In this document: one piece after another, positions 33,651 to 42,547 of the stretch
Layout: each line of letters begins with the position of its first letter
Numbering within the stretch: position 1 is the first letter of the stretch
Source: AC-32 sp963716865
GTDB taxonomy: Bacteria; Actinomycetota; Thermoleophilia; Gaiellales; Gaiellaceae
DNA: 64,000 bases
Assembly (NCBI GenBank): GCA_963716865.1
Contig: CAVQUF010000003.1
Location: forward strand, 310,001 to 374,000
Reading direction: 5' to 3'
The notes under the pieces: generated by a model
The model's input: only the letters and a program-made list of their open reading frames with translations
Told to the model about the DNA's origin: nothing
The model's database searches: none
Translations under genes and position numbers: made by a program

Positions 33651-33689
33651 TGAGAACGACGTGAACGGCGGCTAAGAAACGCCTAAGAA
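33651..33689. promoter_or_regulatory. four 11-bp-phased hexamers (TAAGAA type) in divergent promoter region
   Basis: TGAGAA at 33651, TGAACG at 33662, TAAGAA at 33673 and TAAGAA at 33684 are spaced exactly 11 bp. A nearly identical array, in the opposite orientation, is at 39415-39453. The site lies between the secreted-protein operon (start 33557) and the LuxR-family gene (33770). OmpR-family binding is inferred. Confidence 0.55.
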
Positions 33690-33769
33690 GCCAGAACGTC
33701 GTCGCGAGGCGCTGCACGGCGCGCTTGTAGCTGTCACAGCGACTGGTTCACAATGGGGTGGGCGCTGCG

Positions 33770-36524
33770 ATGGCAGAACCGATCATCGGCAGGCGAACGG
33801 AGTTGCAGGCGCTGGCTCGGTTTCTCGAAGCCGTGCCGGCCGGAGGACAGGCGCTGCTGATCGAAGGCGACGCCGGAATCGGAAAGACCGCACTCCTTCA
33901 ACACGGTGTCCACGACGCACAGGCTCGCGGCTTTCGCGCTCTTACGGCGCGCCCGGCCGCGGCAGAGGCGCAGATGGCGTTCGCGACGATCGGCGATCTG
34001 CTCGGACCGACGCTCGACGAGACCCTGCCGTCTCTGCCACCGGTCCAGCGGCGCGCGCTCGAGACCGCGTTGCTGCTGCGCGGGCCCGAGGGGCCGCCGC
34101 CCGAAGCGCGCGTCCTCGGTGTTGCGCTCGTCTCTGCCGTGCACGCGCTTGTTCAAGAGCGGCCGCTACTCGTCGCGCTCGACGACGTGCAGTGGGTGGA
34201 CGCGAGCTCGGCCGAGATGCTCAGCTTCATGCTGCGGCGGCTGGACGGCCAGCCGGCCGCCGTTCTCGCGACCGTCCGCGGGCGACCCGTGCAGGCACCG
34301 CTCGAGCTCGACCGTGCCTTTGAGGCGTTCGAGCGCCTCCCGCTCGAACCACTCTCGGTCGGGGCGATCCATCGGCTTCTGTCCGAGCGACTGTCGCTGA
34401 ACCTGCCGCGGCCGACTCTCGTGCGGGTGCATGACGCCGCTGGCGGCAATCCGTTCTACGCGCTGGAGCTTGGACGCGCACTGATCGACGGCACGATCGG
34501 CGAACGCAGCGGGGTCATCTCCCTTCCCGAGAGCCTGGAGAGCATCGTTGCCGACCGCCTCGACCGGTTGCCGACGCGCGTGAGCGAGACGCTCGTCGCC
34601 GTTGCCGCCCTCGCGGTTCCCACCGTGCCGATGCTGGAACCGCTTTCGGCCTCTGCCGTCGACGACATCGAGCTTGCGCGGAGTCGAGGCGTGCTGGAGC
34701 TCGACGGCGACCGCGTCCACTTCACGCATCCGCTCTTGGCGCCCGCGTCCTACTCGAGGATGCCGCTCCACCGGAGACGTCGCCTCCATCGTCGTCTCGC
34801 CGAGCTCGACGTCGATCTCGAAGAGCGTGCCCATCATCTCGCAGCGGCGGTGGTCGGCTCGGACGAGAAGGTCGCAGCCGCCCTCGACGAAGGCGCTGCG
34901 CACGCTCGCGCTCGCGGCGCGGCGCTGGCCGCGGCGGAGCTCGCGGAACGTGCGGTCACGGTTACTCCGGCGGATCCCGTCGACCGGGTCAACCGTCGGC
35001 GCGTCACGGCCGCCGAGCACTGCATGTATGCAGGCGACACGACACGAGCCTCTGAGCTGCTCGAGGCGGCGGTCGGCTCCTCTGAGCCCGGCGAGGTCAG
35101 GGCCAGGGCGCTCAGCCGGCTCGCGTTCGTGCGGTCGACCACGGACGGGTTCCCTGCCGCCGAGACCCTCTGCAATCGTGCGCTGGCCGAGCCGGGCCTC
35201 GAGCTCCCGGAGAGGGTCGACATCCTCCTTCGACTCGCATGGATGGCCGGCGCGGGACGCGGCAGCCAGGACGGGATTCGCTATGCGGAAGCGGCGCTGA
35301 TGCTGGCCGAGCAGGACGGAGACCCGGAACAGCTCGCGTCCAGCCTCGCGACCCTCGCCGAGATGACGTTCTGGCGTACCGGGCGCATCCGACGGGATCT
35401 GCTCGACCGTGCGATCGACGTTGGCGGCACCTCTGGCGGCGAGGAGGACGCGAAGGCAGCGCTCGCGCGGCTGCTCGCCCGAGCCGACCGGTACGAGGAA
35501 GCTCGAGCCATCTGGGCCGAATTGATCTCGAGGGCCGACTCGAGGGCTGACCCCGGAGTCACCCAGTACCTGATGTTCCTCGCCAGAATGGAGGTCGCGT
35601 CGGGCGAGTGGGGTGTGGCTGCGCAATTGTGCGACCACGGGATCGAGGTCGCCCAACAGAACGGCCGCGAGATGGGCGAGTCCCTCTGTCTGATGGTCCG
35701 CGCCGAGATCGACGCCTACAGGGGTGAGGCCGACGAGGCTCGCACGGCGATCCCGGACCTTCTCCGTGTCGCCGGCGGCGTCGGCTACCTGGGGGCATTT
35801 CATCGCCTGACCCGCGCCCTCGCGGCGGTCGAGCTCTCCTGCGGCGACGCAGGTGCGGCGTGGCGGCTCAGCGCACCGGTCTTTGCGGACGTCACCGAGC
35901 TCGACGAGGTCCTGTCACAGGTCGCAGGCTCCGTCGCGATCGAAGCGCTCATCGACACCGGCGACCTTCCCGGAGCGGAGCGGCTGTTGGCACTGCTCGA
36001 CGAGCGCGCGGCGGAATCGGACACCGCGCTTCGTTCCCTCGCCGGCCGCTGCCGCGGGCTCCTTCTCGCCGCGCGCGGCGAGCACGAGGCGGCGATCGAC
36101 GTGCTGAAGGAAGCGGCCGTGGAGCCCGAGCCGCCGCAGAGGTGCGAACCCACTCGAGCTCGCCCGAACGCTGCTGGCGCTCGGAACCGTGCAGCGCCGG
36201 GCACAACACAAGCGCGACGCCCGTGAGACGCTCCAGTTGGCTGCCGATCGCTTCGAGCAGCTCGGCGCACGGCTCTGGGCGGCGAAGGCGCACGCCGAGC
36301 GGCGTAGGATCGGCGGACGCACCTATTCGGACAGCGAGCTCTCCGAGACAGAGCGGCAGATCGTCGAGCTCGTCGTCGCCGGCCACAAGAACCGGGACGT
36401 GGCTGCCGAGCTCAACCTCAGCCCGAACACCGTGGCGTGGAACCTCTCGAAGATCTACCGCAAGCTCGGCGTCAGCTCCCGAACCGAGCTCGCAGCCCGC
36501 CTCGCCACACACGCGTCGGAGTAA
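33770..36524 (+). CDS. LuxR-family ATPase regulator (LAL type), apparent +1 frameshift at 36122-36146
   Basis: The N-terminus has an AAA/STAND ATPase: Walker A EGDAGIGKTALL (near residue 33) and Walker B LLVALDDVQWVD (near residue 137), then TPR-like helical repeats. At about 36122-36146 one extra base shifts the frame; the rest (NPLELARTLLALGTVQRRA) continues to a C-terminal LuxR HTH (LSETERQIVELVVAGHKNRD, then SPNTVAWNLSKIYRKLGV). Joined, it is a normal LAL regulator of about 917 residues. I chose ATG 33770; GTG 33758 is an alternative. The targets are unknown. The break could be a sequence error or true inactivation that removes the DNA-binding domain. Confidence 0.82.
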
Positions 36525-36579
36525 ATCCACACGTTCTTGCGGTTGATGGCGCACGAGCCGCGCGGGATCGTGCTGGTCG

Positions 36580-36858
36580 ATGCCGAACTACCTCGTCGAG
36601 CGATACATCCCCGACCACGACCGCGCGTGGCTCGAGTCGGCTCTCGCCCGGATCCCGAGAGACCGACGCGAGGTCACGTACCTGGGCTCGACCTACCTTC
36701 CATCCGACGACTCGTGCTTCTGCCGGTTCGAGGCAGAGACGGCAGACCACGTCAGAGATGCGAACGAGGTCGCGGGCGTGCCGTTCGCACGCATCGTCGT
36801 CGCGGAGGAACTCGGCGTCTGGCAGCGGGGTCAAACGGAGAAGGGAGACCCGTCATGA
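36580..36858 (+). CDS. DUF4242 family (nickel-binding-like) protein
   Basis: This 92-aa ferredoxin-like protein begins MPNYLVERYIPDHDRAWLES and has the DDSCFCRFEAETADHVRDAN segment followed by AGVPFARIV, matching DUF4242, whose Streptomyces member SCO4226 binds nickel. It is probably cytoplasmic. The stop overlaps the next gene (ATGA). It follows the LuxR regulator by 55 bp and could be its target. Confidence 0.78.
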   Translation: MPNYLVERYIPDHDRAWLESALARIPRDRREVTYLGSTYLPSDDSCFCRFEAETADHVRDANEVAGVPFARIVVAEELGVWQRGQTEKGDPS

Positions 36859-37286
36859 AACGCAGCATCGTTCTTGTCTTGCTCGTCGCCGCCACCGCAG
36901 TCGTGGCGACGGCGGGCGCCGCAATGCAGTCGAAGGCGCGGAGTGGAGCTCTCCACTTGACGAAGGAGTGCTCCGACTACCACGGCGAGGTTGGCCAGTT
37001 CTGCACGATCACCTCGTCGAACGTCGCCGTCATCAAGCCCGGGATGCGAGTCTTCTATCTCGCGGCACCGGGTCAGACCGTCCTGGACACTGACATCGCC
37101 GTCTCGTCCGGGCAGGGCGGCGCCGCGGTAGGCCACGTGGTGCTCGACCTGACGACGGCGCAGGGCCGCGTGACGCTCAAGGGCGGATCCGGCAGGTTCC
37201 GCAACTTCCGGGCCAAGGCACGCGTCTCGGTCGATAAGGACGGGGTCTGGCACTGGGACGGCACGTACAGCTTCAAGCATCACTAA
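36855..37286 (+). CDS. small secreted protein, beta-rich, unknown family
   Basis: This 143-aa protein has a signal peptide (residues 1-23, AATAVVATAGAAMQ) and a mature beta-rich domain with two cysteines (KECSDYHGEVGQFCTI) that could form a disulfide. The C-terminal FRAKARVSV...GVWHWDGTYSF resembles secreted barrel proteins of the dirigent/allene-oxide-cyclase type, a weak similarity by eye. The ATG overlaps the DUF4242 stop. A strong terminator follows. Confidence 0.6.
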   Translation: MKRSIVLVLLVAATAVVATAGAAMQSKARSGALHLTKECSDYHGEVGQFCTITSSNVAVIKPGMRVFYLAAPGQTVLDTDIAVSSGQGGAAVGHVVLDLTTAQGRVTLKGGSGRFRNFRAKARVSVDKDGVWHWDGTYSFKHH

Positions 37287-37300
37287 CGGCCGGCCTCGAC

Positions 37301-37332
37301 GAGAGAAGCCCTGCTAACGCGGGGCTTCTCTC
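37301..37332. terminator. bidirectional terminator between secreted protein and histidine kinase
   Basis: GAGAGAAGCCC (37301-37311) and GGGCTTCTCTC (37322-37332) form an 11-bp stem with a 10-base loop. It serves the plus-strand secreted gene and the minus-strand kinase, whose stop is 12 bp away. Confidence 0.85.
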
Positions 37333-37343
37333 ATGTCCAACCG

Positions 37344-38692
37344 TCAGACCTTGCCGTCGAGCGTCAGGCGCATCAGCGTCCCACCGCCGTCGGCGCGCTC
37401 GGCGACGACCTGACCGCCGTGGGCCTCCGCGACCTGCTTCACGATCGCGAGGCCCGAGCCCGGAGCCGGGCTGCCCGCGCGCCGACGAGGCGCGGTAGAA
37501 GCGGTCGAACACGTACGGGAGGTCCTCCTCGGCGATCCCCGGCCCGTGGTCGCGCACGGTCACTTCGCCGCCGTGTACGCCGACCTCGACCTCTCCGCCC
37601 TCGGGGCTCCACTTGGCCGCGTTGTCGAGCAGGTTCGCGACCGCGCGCTCGATCGTCGAAGGAGCGCCGTGGACCATCGACTCCTGGAGGTCGGTCGTGA
37701 ACGTGACCTGCGGCCGGTTCCTCCTCGCGCGCTCGACGGCGTCGGCGGCGAGCAGGTCGAGCCGCACGTCCTCGGCCTCCTCCGGATGCTGCTCGGCGCG
37801 GGCGAGCTCGATCAGCCCGGAGATCAGGGTCGTCATCTCGCCGAGCTGCTCGACCACGTCGCCGAGCAGCCGCTCGCGGTCCTGCGGTGGGAGCGTTCGC
37901 TCCCCGGCCAGGACCTCGATGTTCGTGCGCAGGCTCGTCAGCGGCGTGCGCAACTCGTGGGACGCGTCCGCGACGAGCTGCCGCTGCGCGCGGCTCGACT
38001 CCTCGAGCGCTGCCAGCATCGTGTTGAAGCTCGCGGCGAGCCGGGTGAGCTCGTCGTTCCCGCTCGTCTCGATCCGCTCCGAGAGGTCGCCCGTGTCGGT
38101 CACGCGCTCGGTCGCTTCCGTGAGGCGCCGGACCGGCGCGAGCGCCGCCTTCGAGACCGCGAGCCCGAGCGCCGCCGCGATCAGGACGCCTCCGGCCGCG
38201 ATCAGGAACAGGAACACCGTGATCCGGTGGAGCGTGTGGTTCACCTCGCCGAGGCTGCGCGCGACCTGGAGCGCGTAGCCGTTCCCGAGAGGAACCGTCA
38301 GCACGCGGACATCGGTTCCGGAGACCGTGGCACCGTCGAAGTAGGCACCGCCCGCGCCGCGAGCTGCGGCGCGGGCGCGATCGTCGACGGGGAGCGAGCC
38401 CTGCTCCCCGAACGTCTTGAACACCCTCCCGTCGGCCCTGACCGCTTGGAGGTAGGCGACGTCAGCGAAGAGCGGGCCACGGCCGGCGTCGAGGTAGACG
38501 CCGGTCCCGCCCGGGCCCGCCTCGAGCTGGAGGGGGCCATGCGCGATGTCGTTTGCGCGGCTGCGGAGAGCCGAGTCGACCTGGCCGAGCAACTGCCCGC
38601 GCACGACCACGAACACGACCGCCGAGGCGACGACCACGGCGAGCGCGACCGCAACCGCGGCCACGAGCGCCAGCCGTCGCGCGGAAGCTCAT
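37344..38692 (-). CDS. sensor histidine kinase (MprB-like), two apparent +1 frameshifts
   Basis: The core reads through a first membrane helix, an extracytoplasmic sensor domain (about 110 residues), a second helix, HAMP (ALAPVRRLTEATERVTDTGD), the H-box VADASHELRTPLTS with the phospho-His, the N-box AVANLLDNAAKWS and the G-box DHGPGIAEED. The true C-terminus (GLGLAIVKQVAEAHGGQVV, then RADGGGTLMRLTLDGKV) is reached only after one extra base near 37452. At the other end, ATG 38692 overlaps the regulator stop (ATGA) but needs another single-base correction before 38664, where an in-frame GTG could also start. Joined, it is a normal kinase of about 448 residues. Confidence 0.85.
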
Positions 38693-39372
38693 GTTTCTCG
38701 GAGGGCGTAGCCGACGCCGCGGACCGTCTGGATCAGCCTCGGCTTGCCGCCTGCCTCCGTCTTGCGCCTGAGGTAGCCGATGTAGACGTCGAGCGAGTTC
38801 GAGCCGTAGCCGAAGTCGTAGCCCCAGACGCGCTCGAAGATCACCGAGCGGGTCAGCACCTGGCGCTGGTTGAGCATGAACAGCTCGAGCAGCGAGAACT
38901 CGGTCCGCGTCAGCTCGATCGGCTCGCCGCCGCGCCCGACCTCGCGCGTGCCCGGGTCGAGCTCGAGGTCGGCGAAGCGCAGCAGCTCGCCGGAGCCGTC
39001 GGCGGTCCGGCGCAGGAGCGCGCGCAGGCGCGCGAGCAGCTCCTCGAGCGCGAACGGCTTGGTCAGGTAGTCGTCCGCGCCCGCGTCGAGCCCCTCGACC
39101 CGGTCCTCGACCTGCGTGCGCGCGGTCAGCATCAGCACGGGGACGCGGCTGCCCGCCTTGCGCATCGTCCGGCAGACCTCGAGCCCGTCCACGCCGGGCA
39201 TGAGCACGTCGAGGACCACAGCATCCGGCTGGGCGTCCGACCCGAGCCGGTCGAGCGCCTGGCGCCCGTCCTCCGCGAGCTCGATCTCGTAGCCCTCGAG
39301 CTCGAGCGCGCGCCTCAGCGACTCGCGCACCGCCCGTTCGTCATCCACCACCAGGATCTTCACAGGCACCAT
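38689..39372 (-). CDS. response regulator, OmpR/PhoB family (MprA-like)
   Basis: This 227-aa regulator has a receiver domain with the phosphoacceptor Asp55 (AVVLDVLMPG), Thr in LMLTARTQVEDRVEG and Lys in DDYLTKPFALEEL. The winged-helix DNA-binding domain runs from about residue 130, with RTEFSLLELFMLNQRQVLTR and YIGYLRRKTEAGG. It resembles MprA, which in mycobacteria controls an HtrA protease. Here an HtrA gene is divergent from it across a region with 11-bp-phased repeats. It is coupled to the kinase by an ATGA overlap. Confidence 0.95.
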   Translation of the reverse strand: MVPVKILVVDDERAVRESLRRALELEGYEIELAEDGRQALDRLGSDAQPDAVVLDVLMPGVDGLEVCRTMRKAGSRVPVLMLTARTQVEDRVEGLDAGADDYLTKPFALEELLARLRALLRRTADGSGELLRFADLELDPGTREVGRGGEPIELTRTEFSLLELFMLNQRQVLTRSVIFERVWGYDFGYGSNSLDVYIGYLRRKTEAGGKPRLIQTVRGVGYALRET

Positions 39373-39414
39373 TCTGTATGCGGAGTCTGAAAACTCCCTG
39401 AGAAACCGCCCACG

Positions 39415-39453
39415 TTCTTACCCACTTCTTAGATGCGTTTCACGATGCTCTTA
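39415..39453. promoter_or_regulatory. four 11-bp-phased hexamers between response regulator and htrA
   Basis: On the plus strand TTCTTA at 39415 and 39426, GTTTCA at 39437 and CTCTTA at 39448 are spaced exactly 11 bp. Read on the minus strand this gives TAAGAG-TGAAAC-TAAGAA-TAAGAA, almost the same as the array at 33651-33689. Its location between the divergent regulator and htrA genes suggests an operator for the adjacent OmpR-family regulator. Confidence 0.6.
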
Positions 39454-39506
39454 GACGTCACTGGTGACATGGAGCCTGTCAACGACCGAAAGGAACGTTC
39501 TCTCCG

Positions 39507-40577
39507 ATGCCCCGCCGCTCGCAAACTCTCCTGATTGTCGTCTCCCTCCTCGCACTAGCCTGCGTGGCCGCGGGCGGCGGGGCGCTCCTCTATTCCGCCT
39601 TCGCCTCGAACGGGAGCACGAAGTCGGTCGTCCGCCAGGTGACCGTCAACGACTCGCAGCCGGCGTCCAGCACGTCGCCGCTCTCGATCAACGAGATCTA
39701 CCGGCGGACGAATAGAGGCGTCGTCCAGATTCAGGTCTCCAGCCAGACCTCTTCCCCGTTCGGCGGGAGCCAGACACAGCAGGCCGAAGGCTCCGGCTGG
39801 GTGTACGACATGAACGGGAACATCGTCACGAACCAGCACGTCGTCTCCGGCGCCAAGTCGATCCACGTCACGTTCTGGAACGGCAAGACCTACAACGCGA
39901 CGCTGGTCGGAAGCGACCCTTCCACCGACCTCGCCGTCGTGAAGGTCTCCGCGCCCGACTCCCAGCTCCACCCGCTCACGCTCGGTGACTCGAGCGCGCT
40001 CGGCGTCGGCGACGGCGTGGTGGCGATCGGGAGCCCGTTCGGGCTCTCCGAGACCGTCACGAGCGGGATCGTGAGCGCTCTGCATCGACAGATGACCTCT
40101 CCCAGCAAGTTCACGATCCCGAACTCGATCCAGACCGACGCCGCCATCAACCACGGCAACTCGGGCGGCCCGCTCCTCAACTCCGAGGCGCAGGTGATCG
40201 GCATCAACTCGCAGATCGAGAGCGACTCGGGCGGCAGCGACGGCGTCGGCTTCGCGATCCCGTCCAACACCGTCCGCTCGGTCGTCACGCAGCTGATCGC
40301 GACCGGGAAGGTGCAGCACGCCTACCTCGGCGTCCAGCTCGACGCGAACGCCGTCACCGCACGGATCGCCGGAGTCCCGGCGGGCACGCCGGCGGCGAAG
40401 GCCGGGCTCAAGGCCGGCGACGTGGTCGTCTCGGTCGCCGGGACACAGGTCTCGACCTCCGACGAGCTCGCCGCCGCGATCGCCGCCCAGAAGCCGGGCG
40501 AGCAGGTCACGATCACCTACCGCCGCAACGGCTCCCTCCACAGCGTCCGGCTGACGCTGGCAAACCGCCCCTCGTAG
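39507..40577 (+). CDS. HtrA/PepD-type serine protease with PDZ domain
   Basis: This 356-aa protease has an N-terminal membrane anchor (about residues 8-31). The trypsin triad is His in TNQHVVSGA, Asp in STDLAVVKV and Ser in GNSGGPLLN. The PDZ domain starts near AYLGVQLDANAV (residue 272). It is a shorter paralogue of the protein at 10847. AAAGGA lies upstream of the ATG. Divergence from an MprAB-like system suggests it is the stress-induced quality-control protease of that regulon, as for mycobacterial PepD. Confidence 0.94.
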   Translation: MPRRSQTLLIVVSLLALACVAAGGGALLYSAFASNGSTKSVVRQVTVNDSQPASSTSPLSINEIYRRTNRGVVQIQVSSQTSSPFGGSQTQQAEGSGWVYDMNGNIVTNQHVVSGAKSIHVTFWNGKTYNATLVGSDPSTDLAVVKVSAPDSQLHPLTLGDSSALGVGDGVVAIGSPFGLSETVTSGIVSALHRQMTSPSKFTIPNSIQTDAAINHGNSGGPLLNSEAQVIGINSQIESDSGGSDGVGFAIPSNTVRSVVTQLIATGKVQHAYLGVQLDANAVTARIAGVPAGTPAAKAGLKAGDVVVSVAGTQVSTSDELAAAIAAQKPGEQVTITYRRNGSLHSVRLTLANRPS

Positions 40578-40589
40578 GGACGGCTCCTA

Positions 40590-40625
40590 GACCAGGCCGC
40601 CGGCAATCTCGCCGGCGGCCTGGTC
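40590..40625. terminator. perfect 15-bp hairpin downstream of htrA
   Basis: GACCAGGCCGCCGGC and its exact complement GCCGGCGGCCTGGTC enclose an AATCTC loop. It starts 12 bp after the htrA stop and would terminate transcription. The right arm is part of a 38-bp copy of the aminotransferase 3' end found at 42566. Confidence 0.65.
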
Positions 40626-40642
40626 GAACACCTTCGTGTGCG
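40605..40642. repeat. 38-bp direct repeat, left copy (island boundary)
   Basis: The 38 bases from AATCTCGCCGGCGGCCTGG to CGTGTGCG match 42566-42603 at 37 of 38 positions. The right copy is inside the 3' end of the aminotransferase gene, so this left copy is a displaced fragment of that gene. Confidence 0.8.
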
Positions 40643-40751
40643 CGGCGGTCGGCTCACTGCGGGTCAGCGTAGGTGCCAGGTCGTCAGGAGCCTTCGGCGC
40701 AAGTCTCGCGGCTCAGAAGCGTCGTGACCACGTGACAGGCGCTCGGCGCAA

Positions 40752-41020
40752 ATGAACGAAGTACAAGACCTGACTGCCGTGAACGACAGCCACCGTCGCC
40801 GACTCCGGCGGCGCGGGATCACAGCGGAGATCGCGCGGCGCACGACCGAGCATGGCTCCGGGCTCGGCCGCTACTGCTGGGTCGTCGAGCGCACCTTCGC
40901 CTGGCTGCACCAGTTCAAGCGTTTGCTCATCGCTACGAGCGCCGAGCCGAGGTCCACTAGGCCTTCCTCGCCCTCGGCTGCTGCCTGGTCTGCCACCGCC
41001 GACTCCAGAACTCATTGTGA
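40752..41020 (+). pseudogene. IS5-family transposase, C-terminal fragment
   Basis: The frame reads RRRGITAEIARRTTEHGSGL, then YCWVVERTFAWLHQFKRLLI, the DDE-domain end of IS5-type transposases with the catalytic Glu in VVERTFAW. After that it needs a one-base shift to continue as YERRAEVH, followed by a TAG stop inside, and then AFLALGCCLVCHRRLQNSL with a final TGA at 41018. The N-terminal two thirds are missing. It is a dead remnant. No terminal inverted repeats could be identified. Confidence 0.8.
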
Positions 41021-41028
41021 AAGGAGCT

Positions 41029-41610
41029 CTAAGGGGCCGGAGTGGCAGCTGGGGCGAGATCAAGCGTTTCGGCCTCGCCAAGGCTACCAAGATCGAGCGA
41101 TGAATCTAGGAGGTGGGCCTCGAGGAGTTCGAGGTTAGTCGCGCGCACAACGAGTACGAAGGTGTTGCCCGTCGGCGAAGAGGCACCACGGGCTGAGGAA
41201 GCACCGTACGCAGTGAATTTTCCCTGCATCTCGATGACGAAGACAGCCTCATCTGGGTTCGAGCTAGCAACCACCGGAAAGTCCGTGCTCGAATTGGCCG
41301 TCAACTCCGCAAACGCGCGTCTCGTTGTCGCGACAACGAGCGCCGAGCGAACAGACGGATCGCCGTTCCCGGACGCAACGTTACGAGTGTTGGCGACCAA
41401 TGCTGCTCGCTGAGCATCTGTCGGAGGCGAGATACCGGCGCTCTGGCTACCGCCCAACACACCGAAACTTAGGAGGATCGCAAGAACGACGAGAACTGCC
41501 GTGACGCCGCGAGCAACGAGTCCCCGCCGCGAGCGCGGCACAAGCATGCCCAGGGACTGTTTGGCGCGGAAGCGCGCCGAAGTCCAGTTACTACGGTCTC
41601 TTCTTCTCAT
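41029..41610 (-). CDS. single-pass membrane protein of unknown family (island)
   Basis: This 193-aa protein has a basic N-terminus, one membrane helix (residues about 33-53, GVTAVLVVLAILLSFGVLGG) and an extracytoplasmic domain of mixed alpha/beta prediction ending in a Pro/Ala tail. I do not recognise it. I chose ATG 41610 because it overlaps the stop of the upstream secreted-protein gene (ATGA), so the two are coupled. Codon use is less GC-biased than in neighbours, suggesting transfer. Confidence 0.6.
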   Translation of the reverse strand: MRRRDRSNWTSARFRAKQSLGMLVPRSRRGLVARGVTAVLVVLAILLSFGVLGGSQSAGISPPTDAQRAALVANTRNVASGNGDPSVRSALVVATTRRAFAELTANSSTDFPVVASSNPDEAVFVIEMQGKFTAYGASSARGASSPTGNTFVLVVRATNLELLEAHLLDSSLDLGSLGEAETLDLAPAATPAP

Positions 41611-42316
41611 TTCCAGTAATCCGCACTGACATACGTCTGGCTCCAAGCGATGGAAAACGGAGGCATATCGGCAAACAGAGTACTGCTGCCCCAAGCATTA
41701 CTCCACGCCCCAGAGGAAGCGCCCTTCTTCTTGAGATTGTTCGCTGACGCTAGGACGCGCGCGTTGTTGTGCGTGATTTCCGCACCAGCCTGAGCGGCTG
41801 CCACTAGATCGGCGTGGCAATACCCCGTGTGGCCTATGTCTGATCCGTCCTTGTATATATGGGACTGCCAGCCATCTGAGCCAGTAGAAACGCCAGAGAC
41901 GATCTTCGCGATGTGCGTTTGCCCAAACTGAACGGGCGCGAAGCCGTAGTACTCGTGATAGCTACCGCAACCCGAGAGCCCTGTGCTGGTGTGTCGGCCC
42001 AATACCACGCAAGGCCAGTCCCTGCCCACCCAACGCGGTCACCGACATGCCATCCGTCTTCGACCAGACTGAGACAGTTGGTGACGTCGCAGGACCATAG
42101 CGTGTTGGCGGAAAACGACGGATCTGACCCGGAGCCCTGTGCGAGGTCATTCGTGAAGAGCGAAACCTGAACGGCGCTGTACGTTCCGGTCGGGTACCAG
42201 GACACCTCGGCGTAGCAGTGATACGAAGGAACGCAGTTAGCGGCACGAGCTTGGTGCGTAAACCCAAACGCAAAAACCGCAAGCAACGCCAAAGCCAAAA
42301 TAATAGCCGTCAACAC
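41607..42316 (-). pseudogene. secreted actinobacterial protein of unknown function, frameshifted (island)
   Basis: The 5' part from GTG 42316 gives a signal peptide (ILALALLAVFAFGFTHQARA) and a Cys-rich domain that reaches WYWADTPAQGS. The 3' part, in another frame (a one-base deletion or two-base insertion somewhere in 41960-42030), continues as CGSYHEYYGFAPVQFGQTHI to GAEITHNNARV and ends at 41607. Joined they form one protein of about 235 residues. The pattern of a Trp-Ala-Asp pocket, His-Glu-Tyr-Tyr and a GxEI segment matches a secreted family common in soil actinobacteria, with no known function. It is translation-coupled to the next gene. It may be a real frameshift or a sequence error. 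Confidence 0.6.
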
Positions 42317-42547
42317 ACGTGCGAAGCCAGCTGGTCGAACGATTTGCCCTCGACCTCCGATCAGATACCTAACAAAGTGTATCTCGCTCCTCGATGGCGA
42401 TCAACGCTAGGACAACTGCGGGCCGAGCATGACCGCCGCGTCGCTCTGGGCGAGCGAGCCTACGCGGACGTGACCAGCACGGCGGTCAGAAACGCCAGTC
42501 AGGTCTTGCTGTCCGACACTCTCTCGATCGCAACCTGACCCCCGATC
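42317..42547. other. intergenic part of the island, no gene seen
   Basis: About 230 bp between the secreted-protein gene start and the aminotransferase stop. A plus-strand open stretch (42380-42538) includes a charged helix-like peptide (RAEHDRRVALGERAYADV), but it lacks a start or family match. The promoter of the island genes should lie here. Confidence 0.4.

Noticed and set aside
40752..41138. A functional 128-residue plus-strand gene
   Set aside because: It is the tail of an IS5-type transposase with a frame break and an internal stop.
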